Source: Pegethrix bostrychoides GSE-TBD4-15B (GTDB taxonomy: Bacteria; Cyanobacteriota; Cyanobacteriia; Elainellales; Elainellaceae). From it: 64,000 nt of DNA. The translations under genes and the position numbers were made by a program. The stretch spans positions 53,362 to 117,361 of the forward strand of contig JAHHHV010000075.1 of NCBI GenBank assembly GCA_019359155.1, written 5' to 3'. Under the pieces are notes generated by a model. It did no database searches and was not told the origin of the DNA. It saw only the letters and a list, made by a program, of their open reading frames with translations. Below, in pieces: positions 1 to 8,340 of the stretch (its first letter is position 1; each line of letters begins with the position of its first letter).

Positions 1-173
1 TTGCGCTCTCTATAGACCCAGACTACTTCACGCAGTCGCAACATCGTCAGGCATTCCAAAAGGTTGTGGGGAGTACTGTACCGGATGCAGCCGTGCTGGA
101 GCAGCTGAGCGCCGATCTCCAGTCGCTCTCGCAGTCTGAGACAGAAGTCGAGGCCGAAGAGGCAGCCTCATAG
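1..173 (+). CDS. C-terminal end of an unidentified protein (5' truncated by window edge)
   Basis: An open frame enters from the left edge (first whole codon at base 3) and stops with TAG at 171-173. The 56 visible residues are hydrophilic and end in an acidic Glu/Ala-rich tail. Nothing in the fragment identifies a family. It converges on the transglutaminase-like gene with only 15 bases between the two stops. It is real only as far as the uninterrupted frame and acidic protein-like composition suggest; the upstream part would decide. Confidence 0.45.
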   Translation, partial: ALSIDPDYFTQSQHRQAFQKVVGSTVPDAAVLEQLSADLQSLSQSETEVEAEEAAS

Positions 174-188
174 CGGTGCCCCGGCGAG

Positions 189-1871
189 TTACGGCGGCGG
201 CAGCTCCTGTAAAATCGTGAAGCGAATATGGTTAATGGAGAGATCGCCAATCGAGGTATCTTCGGGAATGTCAGCCGCCGCAATCTTCTCAAACGAAATG
301 CCTTTGGCGATCTCTGCATGGAACCAAGGCAGCCCCATAAAAAAGCGGGTTGGGTAGGGGCCGCCCTCAGTCACATCGTCCACGTTCGACTCCATCGGCA
401 GCCAGCCGCGCCCCGGCACATAAAACTCAATCCAGACATGGTTGAAGTCGGGCTGTAGAGGCACGCCGCGCTGATCAGGATCGGGAGGGCATTTATAGCG
501 ACCGACGGTGCGGCAGGCAATGCCGTTGAGCCGCGCCAGCGCCAGCAGCACACCCACATATTCGCCGCAGGAGCCAGTGCCTCGCTCCAAGGCCACGTCC
601 GGCGTGTCAATATGCGGCTTGATGCTGTAGGAGAGCCGGTCGTAAACATAGTTGCGAATCCGCAGCATTTTCCGCAGCAGGTTGGTCTCAGTGCCGATGG
701 CGGTACGGGCGGCAGCCCGAATCGTACCGGAGTCCATCGCCAAATCGTCGTCATCCACCAGATACTTTTGGCTTAGCTCTAGCGAGAGCGGCGGCAGCTG
801 TTCGACATCTCGCGGCGTGAGCTGGTATTTAATGCCGCGCACCTCCATCAGCGCTTTCCAACCAAAAATCCGCCCTTCTCCGGCAGCGAGCTGATCGAAT
901 CGAAACACCGCCACGCGCTGCCCGCCCTGCTCTTCTTCTGTAAACGGCAGACCCACTGGCTCAACTTGCAGCACCCGCTGCCGATCGGTACTCGCAGGCA
1001 GGGCAATCCGCCATTCCAGATTCGTCAGCGATATGGCATCGAGCTGCGACAGCTCTTCAACATAGGACATCTCGATCAGGTAGCCATTGGAGAGCGCGTA
1101 GCCTTGAGCCGCGTCGTATTTGACATGCAGCGGATGGATAAAGGTGCGGTCGCGCAGGGTCAGCTCTCGCTGGTTTTCGAGGTCGTTGGGGTTGTCGCGG
1201 ATGTAGTATTCCTCAATCGCATAGGCGACATAGAGCAGATCGGCGCCGCCGTTGGGATCTGGGTGAAAGGCTAGTCCGGAGGGGCAGTCGTAGGGGGTCA
1301 AAACGCTAAACCGCACTTCGCCTGTGCCGCGATCCATGCAGTAGACGGAGCGCTCCACGTCATCGCAGACCCAGAGTTCTTCATCGCGGACGCTGAGGCG
1401 CTCGATCCCGACTCCCGGCTTCGGAAAGCGGGTGATTTGACGCGCCGTTTTGCGATCAAAGACGGCGATATAGCCCAGCTTTTGCGAGCTGATGTAGACG
1501 GCAGATTGCCAGACAGCAACTCCATCGACCGGATAGGGCAGCTCAACAAAGTGCTGAGGCTGAAAGTCAGCGCCGCAGTAAAACACCGCATTGCCTCTGG
1601 CAAACCAGATCTGATCCTCCCAGATCGACAGCCCCGACGCATCTTGAAAGGCTTCGACCTGATAGCTGTTTAAAATGCTCGTATCGTCGGTCTGGCTGAC
1701 CTGCACTAGATAGCCACGCACCCAGTCGAGCGCCAGTAGCCGCTTGCCGTCAGAAGCCAGCCCTTGCAGAGCATAGACCCCAATGGGGCGAATCGTGCGG
1801 CGGCTGTAGTCAATGGCAGGAGCAGCCGTCGATTGGGCAGATTGGGCAGAAAGACTCGATTCGAGCAGCAT
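189..1871 (-). CDS. Transglutaminase-like domain protein with N-terminal beta-propeller-like region
   Basis: 560 residues. Residues about 30-260 contain repeated beta-rich segments resembling an NHL/six-bladed propeller, with alternating aromatic strands. The C-terminal part (about 370-500) is a transglutaminase/protease-like core. It has the nucleophile Cys435 in GTGSCGEYVG, His478 in DFNHVWIEFY, and an acidic residue after the conserved tryptophan in GWLPMESN; Glu494 sits where the family normally has Asp. There is no signal peptide, so it is probably cytoplasmic. Bacterial members of this superfamily act as peptidases, amidases or crosslinkers, and the substrate cannot be read from sequence. 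The ATG at 1871 is the first good start. The fold call is firm; the function is not. Confidence 0.75.
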   Translation of the reverse strand: MLLESSLSAQSAQSTAAPAIDYSRRTIRPIGVYALQGLASDGKRLLALDWVRGYLVQVSQTDDTSILNSYQVEAFQDASGLSIWEDQIWFARGNAVFYCGADFQPQHFVELPYPVDGVAVWQSAVYISSQKLGYIAVFDRKTARQITRFPKPGVGIERLSVRDEELWVCDDVERSVYCMDRGTGEVRFSVLTPYDCPSGLAFHPDPNGGADLLYVAYAIEEYYIRDNPNDLENQRELTLRDRTFIHPLHVKYDAAQGYALSNGYLIEMSYVEELSQLDAISLTNLEWRIALPASTDRQRVLQVEPVGLPFTEEEQGGQRVAVFRFDQLAAGEGRIFGWKALMEVRGIKYQLTPRDVEQLPPLSLELSQKYLVDDDDLAMDSGTIRAAARTAIGTETNLLRKMLRIRNYVYDRLSYSIKPHIDTPDVALERGTGSCGEYVGVLLALARLNGIACRTVGRYKCPPDPDQRGVPLQPDFNHVWIEFYVPGRGWLPMESNVDDVTEGGPYPTRFFMGLPWFHAEIAKGISFEKIAAADIPEDTSIGDLSINHIRFTILQELPPP

Positions 1872-1980
1872 AGCGCGCAGATCTCAGAGAGTCTCCCAAT
1901 CATAAACAAAACTGCCCAAAACTTATGTACACCGAACGAACAGTTTTAGCAGATTTGGCTGGAAGCTAATTTCCTGAGCG

Positions 1981-2002
1981 GCTAGCTGCTGGCTAGCTGC
2001 TG
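1981..2002. repeat. 11-bp tandem duplication at the rarD stop
   Basis: Two perfect copies of GCTAGCTGCTG. Because 11 is not a multiple of three, the duplication shifts frame and creates the present rarD stop codon. Confidence 0.9.
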
Positions 2003-2881
2003 CTGCCGCAAAGAGGCCGCCGTATAGAGCACCAAGGCCGCCCAGATGCAGGCAAAGGTGATCAGATGCGTCTGGGTGAACGGCTCGCGGTAGAGAAACA
2101 CCCCCAGCCCCAGCTGAATGCTCGGAGCCATATATTGAAAGAAGCCCAGTGTCGCCAGCTTCAGCCGTTTGGCCGCGTTATTAAACCAGAGCAGCGGCAT
2201 TGAGGTAATCACGCCGCAGCCGATAAACAGCAGATTCAGCCGCCAGCTCTGGCTCCAGTGGCCTGTCCCTGTACTCGATCCGTAGGCCAGAATCGCAATA
2301 GACAGCGGCGTGATCAGCAGTGTTTCAACAGCCAGTCCGGCCATGGGGGCGACCTGAGTCACTTTTCGCAGCAGGCCATAGAAGGCGAACGAAACAGCCA
2401 GCGCTAGCGCAATCCAGGGCACAGCCCCAAACTGCCAGATAAAATAGCCGACCCCGACCGCCGCCAGCGCTACCGCCATCTGCTGACTGCGATTCAGCTG
2501 CTCTTTGAGAAACAGCAGACCCAGCAAAACGCTGACCAGCGGATTAATAAAATAGCCAAGGCTCGTTTCAATCACCCGATCGGTATTCACGCCGTAAATA
2601 TATAGCCCCCAGTTGAACGCCAGCAGCAGCGCCGTCAGCAGCAGCGCCCGCAGCTTTTGGGGCTGCCAAACTGCGCGAAACTCGGCTTGCCGTCCTTGCA
2701 GCCAGAGCAGGCTACATAAAAACAGCGCCGACCAGAGAATCCGGTGGCTCAGCACCTCAACAGGCTGCACCTGGCTAAAGAACTTCCAGTAGATGGGCAG
2801 CAGCCCCCAGGTTCCGTAGGCCAAGATGGCATAGAGCGGGCCAGCATCGAATCCAGCTAGAGGTTTGGTGAAGCGACTCAA
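1982..2881 (-). CDS. rarD: RarD-type EamA-family membrane transporter
   Basis: 299 residues with about ten hydrophobic segments, opening with the RarD-like GPLYAILAYGTWGLLPIYWK and continuing with VEVLSHRILWS. RarD proteins belong to the drug/metabolite transporter superfamily and sit in the cytoplasmic membrane; their natural substrate is poorly defined. The start is a TTG at 2879-2881, because no ATG lies upstream of the first helix. The stop is produced by an 11-bp tandem duplication (1981-2002): the second copy is read out of frame relative to the first and supplies the TAG, so the tail ends QQQLASS. Confidence 0.85.
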   Translation of the reverse strand: MSRFTKPLAGFDAGPLYAILAYGTWGLLPIYWKFFSQVQPVEVLSHRILWSALFLCSLLWLQGRQAEFRAVWQPQKLRALLLTALLLAFNWGLYIYGVNTDRVIETSLGYFINPLVSVLLGLLFLKEQLNRSQQMAVALAAVGVGYFIWQFGAVPWIALALAVSFAFYGLLRKVTQVAPMAGLAVETLLITPLSIAILAYGSSTGTGHWSQSWRLNLLFIGCGVITSMPLLWFNNAAKRLKLATLGFFQYMAPSIQLGLGVFLYREPFTQTHLITFACIWAALVLYTAASLRQQQLASS

Positions 2882-3002
2882 AATAGTGACAAACTGAACG
2901 ACAGGCGGTAAACCATCACGGTAGCGCAGACTGTCAACAGATGACAGATCCCGCAGATGACAGGTTCAGTCTGGCGCAACGCCAGCACAGGTTGTAACTC
3001 CG

Positions 3003-3617
3003 ATGCTTAATCCCAAAGAGATCCATGAAAAGATCCATGAAAAGATCCATGAAGAGATCCATGAAGAGATCCAGATAGCAGCGCGCCAGCCCGTTTCGCG
3101 CAGTATTAGCCGCGACCAGTATCCTCACCTGCCGCGTCACTCGCTGATCATCTGCGCAGTGCTGGTGCAAAATCCGGCCAACCTGGGCAGCCTCTGCCGC
3201 ACCGCAGAAGCCTTTCGCTTAGAGTCGCTGCTGCTTGGCGATTTGACGATAGCAGCCAGCCATCCGTTTAGGAATCCAGCCGCCTCAACGCATCTCTGGC
3301 AGCCGATGCAGAGCTGTGCGCTGGAGATGCTCCCGGCTTGGCTGGCACAACAGCAGCAGGCGGGCTACCAAATCATTGCTCTGGATGCTAATACTCTCGA
3401 TGCCAACACCAAGGCGCTGCCCCTGACTCAATTTGCCTTTCCGCTACGCTCTGTGCTGCTGCTGGGGCAAGAGCTGACTGGCATTCCGGACTGTATTTTA
3501 GCTCTGGCCGACCAGTCCGTGACCATCCCGCAGTTTGGCCTTGTCGAATCGCTGAACGTGCAGACCGCAGCCGCCATCGCCACCTATGAATATATCCGGC
3601 AGCATGGCGGCTCATAA
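3003..3617 (+). CDS. SpoU/TrmH-family RNA 2'-O-methyltransferase
   Basis: 204 residues. The three SpoU motifs are present: motif 1 VQNPANLGSLCRTAEAF, motif 2 VLLLGQELTGIP, and motif 3 IPQFGLVESLNVQTAAAI. These form the trefoil-knot S-adenosylmethionine site and dimer interface of tRNA/rRNA ribose methylases. The target nucleotide cannot be decided. The first 23 residues are an artefact-like string of KIHE/EIHE units encoded by a 12-bp tandem repeat (3019-3072), outside the conserved domain. The enzymatic domain begins near residue 45 (HSLIICAVLVQ). The true start could be this ATG or one of the ATG triplets inside the repeat, but those are in another frame. No strong ribosome-binding site is seen. 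Confidence 0.8.
   Translation: MLNPKEIHEKIHEKIHEEIHEEIQIAARQPVSRSISRDQYPHLPRHSLIICAVLVQNPANLGSLCRTAEAFRLESLLLGDLTIAASHPFRNPAASTHLWQPMQSCALEMLPAWLAQQQQAGYQIIALDANTLDANTKALPLTQFAFPLRSVLLLGQELTGIPDCILALADQSVTIPQFGLVESLNVQTAAAIATYEYIRQHGGS
3019..3072. repeat. 12-bp tandem repeat, about 4.5 copies, in the 5' end of the methyltransferase gene
   Basis: Units of the form AGATCCATGAAR repeat in register from 3019. They are read in frame as an alternating Ile-His-Glu-Lys/Glu string. The antisense strand is also open across it, but that frame is only the repeat's shadow. Confidence 0.9.
3381..3410. repeat. 15-bp imperfect in-frame duplication (LDANT twice)
   Basis: Coding duplication in the SpoU-family gene giving LDANTLDANT, between the conserved motifs 1 and 2. 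Confidence 0.6.
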
Positions 3618-3637
3618 AGAGCGAGAGCTGCTGGCAA

Positions 3638-4255
3638 CTATTGGCGATCAGCCGTCCGCAGAATCCCCAGCGTCGAGACCAGGCCAATGAAGTGAGCCAT
3701 AATGGTGTTGGTGTTAGCCTGCACCACAAAAATATCGAGCGGATTGATGAACCGCTGGAAGTTGCCGCTGAAGATGCCCACGCCCTGAGCAAACGACTTG
3801 GCCACCAGAGATCCGACGATGGCCTGTGCGCCCAAAATCGTCAGCAGCATTCCGACCAGATTAATTCCCAAGCCGATATAGAGAATCCGCAGCACGTCCC
3901 CGCGCTTAGGCCGATCCGCAGCATTTCTGAGCTTGCGAGCAATCCGCGTGTAGCGATAGGCCCAGTAAGCGCCCACAAACAGCACCAGCAGACCCAGTAC
4001 CGCCAAAAAAAGTCCTGCCCCCGTGCCGGGATTGAAGCTGCCAGAGGGCACTTGAGCCTGCGGCACACCCGGAATGGTCTGCACCGGAACAGTTGAGGAT
4101 GCACCAAAGCTGCCTGCGGCAAACAGCAGCACAATCGCTGACACCACCGCCAGCACAATCTGAATCCAGAAGCTCAGCCAGCCGCCAAACCGGAATGCGG
4201 TGACAACCCGACGCAGCGCGGGCGGCAAAGAGTAGGAGTCAATTCGGTTTGCCAT
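3638..4255 (-). CDS. DUF3611 membrane protein (TIC21-related family)
   Basis: 205 residues with four hydrophobic segments near residues 22-48, 82-103, 125-150 and 180-200. The opening LPPALRRVVTAFRFGGWLSF and the QANTNTIMAHFIGL stretch near the C-terminus are characteristic of DUF3611, a family of cyanobacteria and plastids that includes the chloroplast envelope protein TIC21/PIC1. The bacterial role is unsettled; permease and import functions have both been proposed for the plant member. ATG at 4255 is preferred. It converges on the methyltransferase gene with about 20 bases between stops and no visible terminator. Confidence 0.8.
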   Translation of the reverse strand: MANRIDSYSLPPALRRVVTAFRFGGWLSFWIQIVLAVVSAIVLLFAAGSFGASSTVPVQTIPGVPQAQVPSGSFNPGTGAGLFLAVLGLLVLFVGAYWAYRYTRIARKLRNAADRPKRGDVLRILYIGLGINLVGMLLTILGAQAIVGSLVAKSFAQGVGIFSGNFQRFINPLDIFVVQANTNTIMAHFIGLVSTLGILRTADRQ

Positions 4256-4324
4256 AGGTTGGATTGCGGCGACTGCGGCTCAGAAGATAGCTTGTGAGTA
4301 TCTGTGAGTAAGATATCACTATTG

Positions 4325-4360
4325 CAGGACTGATCGCTGACGCAGGGCTGATCGCTGGCG
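4325..4360. repeat. 18-bp tandem duplication after the CPBP gene stop
   Basis: CAGGACTGATCGCTGACG is followed directly by CAGGGCTGATCGCTGGCG, ending at the base before the CPBP stop codon. Confidence 0.85.
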
Positions 4361-5245
4361 CTAAACCTGGATTGCCTGCCGCCGCCAATAGAAAGCTAGC
4401 CCGCCCAGACAGAGCAGCCCGATCACACCCGCCAGCGGATTGCCGTCAATCCCAGTTAGCCATTCCGGCGCAGCCTGGTTCAGCTCGGCCAACTGTCCTA
4501 CATCCACGAGATAATAACCCCAGATTAGTCCTGCATGTAGGCCAATCGGCAGCGCCAAGCGTCCAGGCCGGGTAATCAGGCTATCTGAACTGCGGCGCTG
4601 GCTTTGCGTCGAGCGCTTCATCCAGACCAAAATCAGCCCCAGCAGCAGCAGTCCGGGAAACTGCGGCAGCGTGCGAATTACTTCCGGCAGTGGCTTGATG
4701 AAATGCAGGACAGCAAAGCAGAGGCTGCTGATCCAAAGCGCAACTGGAGGGCGATAATCCCGCTCCAGCTCGTCCAAGATCCAGCCCCGGAAGACCAGCT
4801 CTTCGGCTAACGCAACTCCGGCTGCAACCAGCAACCCTTCTAGGGCAATCCGTCCCAGCCCATGTCCTAGACCCGATGGCTGCTGCCAGTCCAGCCAGCC
4901 CAGCCCGCCATAGAGGCCAAACATCAGCATCAGGCAGGCTAGCCCCGTCCCTAGGCCCAGCAGCAGCTCACGGCGGCTGTCGCGGCCAAACCCTAGGCCG
5001 TAGGTGCGAAAAATTTGCGGCTCTTGGTACAGCCAACGCCCCCAGCGCTGCATCAAGAGCAGAAAGCCCATAAACAGCAGGGCCATTGTCCAGATCGTGG
5101 TTTGGTTCGCATTGCGGCTCCAGAGGGCAATGAAGCCAGCCAGCGGCAACCAGCAGCAGCCCAGCAACAGTAAAAAAGCCAGAATCCGCAGTGGCGCAGG
5201 CAGGTGGGCAAGCTGCGCCAGTCGAGCCGTTAGGGGTTTGTTCAA
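4361..5245 (-). CDS. CPBP-family intramembrane glutamic endopeptidase (CAAX-like)
   Basis: 294 residues, polytopic. The family motifs are all visible: EELVFRGWILDEL (EExxxR) near residue 165, FAVLHF (FxxxH) near 200, and a final HAGLIWGYY (Hxxx[N/B]) near 265. CPBP/Abi proteins include CAAX-prenyl proteases, and in cyanobacteria and plants SCO4-like members; most bacterial ones are unassigned. It is an integral membrane protein with the catalytic glutamate and histidines intact, so probably active. The substrate is unknown. It lies 94 bases from clpS, same strand, and could be cotranscribed with it. Confidence 0.85.
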   Translation of the reverse strand: MNKPLTARLAQLAHLPAPLRILAFLLLLGCCWLPLAGFIALWSRNANQTTIWTMALLFMGFLLLMQRWGRWLYQEPQIFRTYGLGFGRDSRRELLLGLGTGLACLMLMFGLYGGLGWLDWQQPSGLGHGLGRIALEGLLVAAGVALAEELVFRGWILDELERDYRPPVALWISSLCFAVLHFIKPLPEVIRTLPQFPGLLLLGLILVWMKRSTQSQRRSSDSLITRPGRLALPIGLHAGLIWGYYLVDVGQLAELNQAAPEWLTGIDGNPLAGVIGLLCLGGLAFYWRRQAIQV

Positions 5246-5303
5246 CGCTGATTCCGTACCTCAGATCTAGGTTCGCTCAACCGCAGCTAGCATAATAAAT
5301 GTC

Positions 5304-5333
5304 CAGTCAGGATGACTCCAGTTCGGATGACTG
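5304..5333. repeat. 15-bp tandem duplication between clpS and the CPBP gene
   Basis: CAGTCAGGATGACTC is followed by CAGTTCGGATGACTG, near-perfect and intergenic. Confidence 0.75.
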
Positions 5334-5339
5334 CCAGCG

Positions 5340-5621
5340 CTACTCATCTGGCTCAATCGTGCTGGTGAGGCTGTGGTTTTTCAGCGTTTCACAATAGAAC
5401 TCGGCATGTTCTTGGGCGCAGGTAATGACCAGAGCCACGCCATTGGTATGCGCCTCCATCATGATGCTGACCGCCTGCGGAATCGTCAGGCTAGGCACTG
5501 TCTTAATCAGCGACTCTACCACATGCTCCATTGGATTAACGGCATCGTTATGCAGCAGAACTCGGTAGCGAGGAGCCAGCTTGCGAATGGTTTCGGGTTT
5601 CTGAATGGTTTCGACGGCCAC
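5340..5621 (-). CDS. clpS: ATP-dependent Clp protease adaptor ClpS
   Basis: 93 residues. The core starts with PRYRVLLHNDAVNPMEHVVE; the LLHND stretch and the later VSIMMEAHTNGVALVITC carry the hydrophobic pocket and the Met/His residues that read N-degrons and dock on ClpC/ClpA. Length fits ClpS exactly. The start is a GTG at 5621 with GGAGGG eight bases upstream, a strong Shine-Dalgarno match. It acts in the cytoplasm by delivering N-end-rule substrates to the Clp protease. Cyanobacteria often have two ClpS proteins; which one this is cannot be told here. Confidence 0.95.
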   Translation of the reverse strand: MAVETIQKPETIRKLAPRYRVLLHNDAVNPMEHVVESLIKTVPSLTIPQAVSIMMEAHTNGVALVITCAQEHAEFYCETLKNHSLTSTIEPDE

Positions 5622-6081
5622 GGAACTTACCCTCCGTTTTTGGGATTTACGACTAAATTATGCGAGTTCAGTTATGCGAGTCATACGGACGACGAAGATT
5701 GACTGGAGAATCTGTTGGGAAAGCCAGCTAGATGCCTGTCAAATTCTACGCCCGACCCAGTCAGACCTAGACTGAGCGGCAGGAGATTTCAAGATTGTTA
5801 AGAAACCTCACTTTTCTCACTCTACTTATAGCATCCTGCTCCGAGTTTAGTCTCTGAGTTTAGCTAGAGGTTGACAGAACTTTCACAGTTTAACTTTTGT
5901 CAACCTGAAATGCGGCGGAGCCAGATTGATGCAGTATTTGATGCAGTATGTAAGTCTAGAACTCTGAGATCTGGAGCGACAGAACTTAAGGACGCTACGG
6001 GTAGAGTTAGAGTCGATTAAAGTTTGAGCTTCGACTCTAAATCTGTTCTATAGTATAGGCGGTAACCGCACCAGGAAAACT
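5622..6081. other. 460-bp intergenic region between clpS and the first RTX gene
   Basis: Divergent spacer with no open frame of note. It holds three short tandem duplications (14 bp at 5658-5685, 13 bp near 5840-5865, 12 bp at 5927-5950). It also has a perfect 9-bp inverted repeat with a 21-base spacer (AGGTTGACA at 5868-5876, TGTCAACCT at 5898-5906). A possible -10 box TATAGT lies at 6049-6054 upstream of the RTX gene. Confidence 0.6.
5927..5950. repeat. 12-bp tandem duplication
   Basis: TGATGCAGTATT is followed by TGATGCAGTATG in the clpS-RTX spacer. Confidence 0.85.
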
Positions 6082-8217
6082 ATGAGCGCCAACTCATCTC
6101 GCCGAGATCTTCGCGTCAACACGTTCGTCAGCGGTCGGCAGCAAAATCCGGATATCGCTGTCGGCTCGCTCGATAGCTTTGTGATCACTTGGCAGAGCGA
6201 GCGGCAAGATGGTGACGGATTTGGCATCTTTGGGCGCACCTATAGCCTTTCTGGTGCGCCAGTGGCTAGCGAATTTCAGGTCAACAGCACGACTCAGGGC
6301 GACCAGACCGCTGCCGCAGTCGCTGCCGACGGCAACGGCAATTTTGTCGTCACCTGGGCCAGTGATCAGGCGAACGGTCGGGGGCTATATGCCCAGCTCT
6401 TTCAGAGCGACGGTCAGCGGATCGGCTCCGAGTTTCGGGTCAATTCCAGCAGCTCTAATAGCTTCCAGCAGCAGAGCAATCCTGACGTAGCCAGGGACGC
6501 GCTGGGCAATTTTGTGGTGGTCTATGAGAGCCGAGGCATCAATAACGACAGCTTTGGACAAGACACCAGCGGCACGGGGATTTTTGGTCGGCGCTTCAAC
6601 TCGACTGGAGCCAGCATCGGATCTGAGTTTCGGGTCAATACAATCACGGATCGCAACCAAACAGAGCCAGCCATTGCCATGAACGGGCTGGGCGAGTTTG
6701 TCGTCACCTGGGTCGGCCCATCTCTAGGCGGCAACAGCATTTTTGGCCAGCGCTACAGCAATACCGGCCAGCCGATAGGGATTGAGTTTCAGGCCAACAG
6801 CCAAACGGGCGGCAGTCAGACTTCCCCCGCAGTCGCGATTGCGGACAGCGGCGAATTTGTGGTGGTTTGGCAGGGTACAGACGGCGACGATGATGATGGC
6901 TCCGGCATTTATGCCCAGCGCTATGATGCCAATGGCAACCCCAGAGGCGGCGAGATTTTGGTCAACGACACAACGAGGGGCGATCAGGTCACGCCCTCAG
7001 TCGCCATTGACAGCGGCGGTGACTTCACGGTGGTCTGGTCGGGCGAGCAGAATAACCGCGATACCGTAATCTACGGCCAGCGCTTTTTCGCCAACGGCAA
7101 TCGGGACGGCAGCGAGTTTGAGGTGAATGACTCTGGCTCTGACGATCAGATTAACCCGGCTGTGGTGCTCTCACCGACCTCTGACTTTGTCGTGGCCTGG
7201 GAAAATCAGGACGGCAGCAACTCAGATATTCTGGCGCGAACCAACGTATTCAAGCGCCGCATCCGGGGCACCAACGGCGACGACAATTTAACAGGTGGCG
7301 ACCAAGGCGACCAGATCTTGGGCAGAGGCGGCATGGATCGGCTGCAGGGTTTAGGCGGCAACGATGTTTTGAACGGCGGCAATGGCGCGGATCGGCTAGA
7401 AGGCGGCGACGGCAACGACGTGCTGCAAGGCGGCAACAATGCCGACACCCTGGAAGGCGGCGATGGCAACGATACGCTCACGGGCGGCGGTGGCGCAGAC
7501 ACATTTGTGCTCAAATCCAAGCAGGGCAGCACGCTAATTAACGACTTTGAAGTTGGCGTTGACCTGCTGGGTTTGTCATCTGGAATCAAACGCAAAGATA
7601 TCCGGATTGAGCAGCAGGGTGAGAACACGATTATTAGCGCCAAAGGCCGCAGACTGGCGACGCTGCTCGGCGTTCAGGCGGCAGATATTTCGGTCGATAG
7701 CGATTTCACAAATGCCTCCAGCACCGGCAGACCCATCCGCGGCACCAACAAGGCCGACGAGCTGACGGGCGGCGGCGGCGGTGACGAAATTTTGGGACTG
7801 GGCGGCAGGGATACACTCTCTGGACGCGGTGGCGATGACTTAATTGAAGGTGGAGCGGGCGGCGACGAGATCTTTGGCGAGGACGGCAACGATGAGCTGA
7901 TTGGCGGCAATGGCAAAGACACGCTAGTCGGCGGTAAGGGCGACGACTTTCTCCAGGCCGGTGATGGCAATGACTCGCTGACGGGCGGCGCTGGATCGGA
8001 TACGTTCTTCCTCCAGCGCAAAACTGGCCGGACGACGATCCAGGACTTCCAGGATGGTGTTGACTCGTTTTCGCTCGATACAGATATCAGGTCGAGTTCG
8101 CTAGTCTTTCAGGCGCAGGGCAGCGACACGTTAATTAGCAGCGCTGGCGACATACTGGCGCTGGTCAAGAATACTAGACCCTCGCAGTTCAGCACGAGCG
8201 CCAGCGATTTTGTCTAG
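6082..8217 (+). CDS. RTX calcium-binding protein with seven FVVxW repeats
   Basis: 711 residues. Residues about 10-385 hold seven repeats of roughly 50-60 residues, each with a strand FV(V/I)(T/V)W/Y and a following IFGQRYSxxGxPxGxEF segment. Seven such units suggest a seven-bladed propeller. From about 395 come two blocks of hemolysin-type nonapeptides (GGxGxDxLxG), about 395-475 and 555-640. Each is followed by a degenerate serralysin-type C-terminal beta segment (TLINDFEVGVDLLGL; TTIQDFQDGVDSFSL). RTX repeats bind Ca2+ outside the cell, and such proteins normally leave by a type I system. No signal peptide is present, consistent with that route; no transporter genes are in the window. A weak AGGA precedes the ATG. 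Confidence 0.85.
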   Translation: MSANSSRRDLRVNTFVSGRQQNPDIAVGSLDSFVITWQSERQDGDGFGIFGRTYSLSGAPVASEFQVNSTTQGDQTAAAVAADGNGNFVVTWASDQANGRGLYAQLFQSDGQRIGSEFRVNSSSSNSFQQQSNPDVARDALGNFVVVYESRGINNDSFGQDTSGTGIFGRRFNSTGASIGSEFRVNTITDRNQTEPAIAMNGLGEFVVTWVGPSLGGNSIFGQRYSNTGQPIGIEFQANSQTGGSQTSPAVAIADSGEFVVVWQGTDGDDDDGSGIYAQRYDANGNPRGGEILVNDTTRGDQVTPSVAIDSGGDFTVVWSGEQNNRDTVIYGQRFFANGNRDGSEFEVNDSGSDDQINPAVVLSPTSDFVVAWENQDGSNSDILARTNVFKRRIRGTNGDDNLTGGDQGDQILGRGGMDRLQGLGGNDVLNGGNGADRLEGGDGNDVLQGGNNADTLEGGDGNDTLTGGGGADTFVLKSKQGSTLINDFEVGVDLLGLSSGIKRKDIRIEQQGENTIISAKGRRLATLLGVQAADISVDSDFTNASSTGRPIRGTNKADELTGGGGGDEILGLGGRDTLSGRGGDDLIEGGAGGDEIFGEDGNDELIGGNGKDTLVGGKGDDFLQAGDGNDSLTGGAGSDTFFLQRKTGRTTIQDFQDGVDSFSLDTDIRSSSLVFQAQGSDTLISSAGDILALVKNTRPSQFSTSASDFV

Positions 8218-8340
8218 TCCCTGGCTAGCTTCTGGCAAGTCTTCTATGGGAACTATCGACTGCAATCTGGCTGCAAGCTGGACAGATCAGCTGGGAAAGC
8301 TATCATGGAATGCAGTTGATAATTCTTAATATTTCTCTAG

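Noticed and set aside
2934..3170. Minus-strand open frame with repeated LFMD units
   Set aside because: It is the antisense shadow of the 12-bp repeat at the start of the methyltransferase gene; no ribosome-binding site or family.
7206..8021. Long Pro/Ser-rich minus-strand frames opposite RTX repeats
   Set aside because: Antisense shadows of GGxGxD-encoding DNA.
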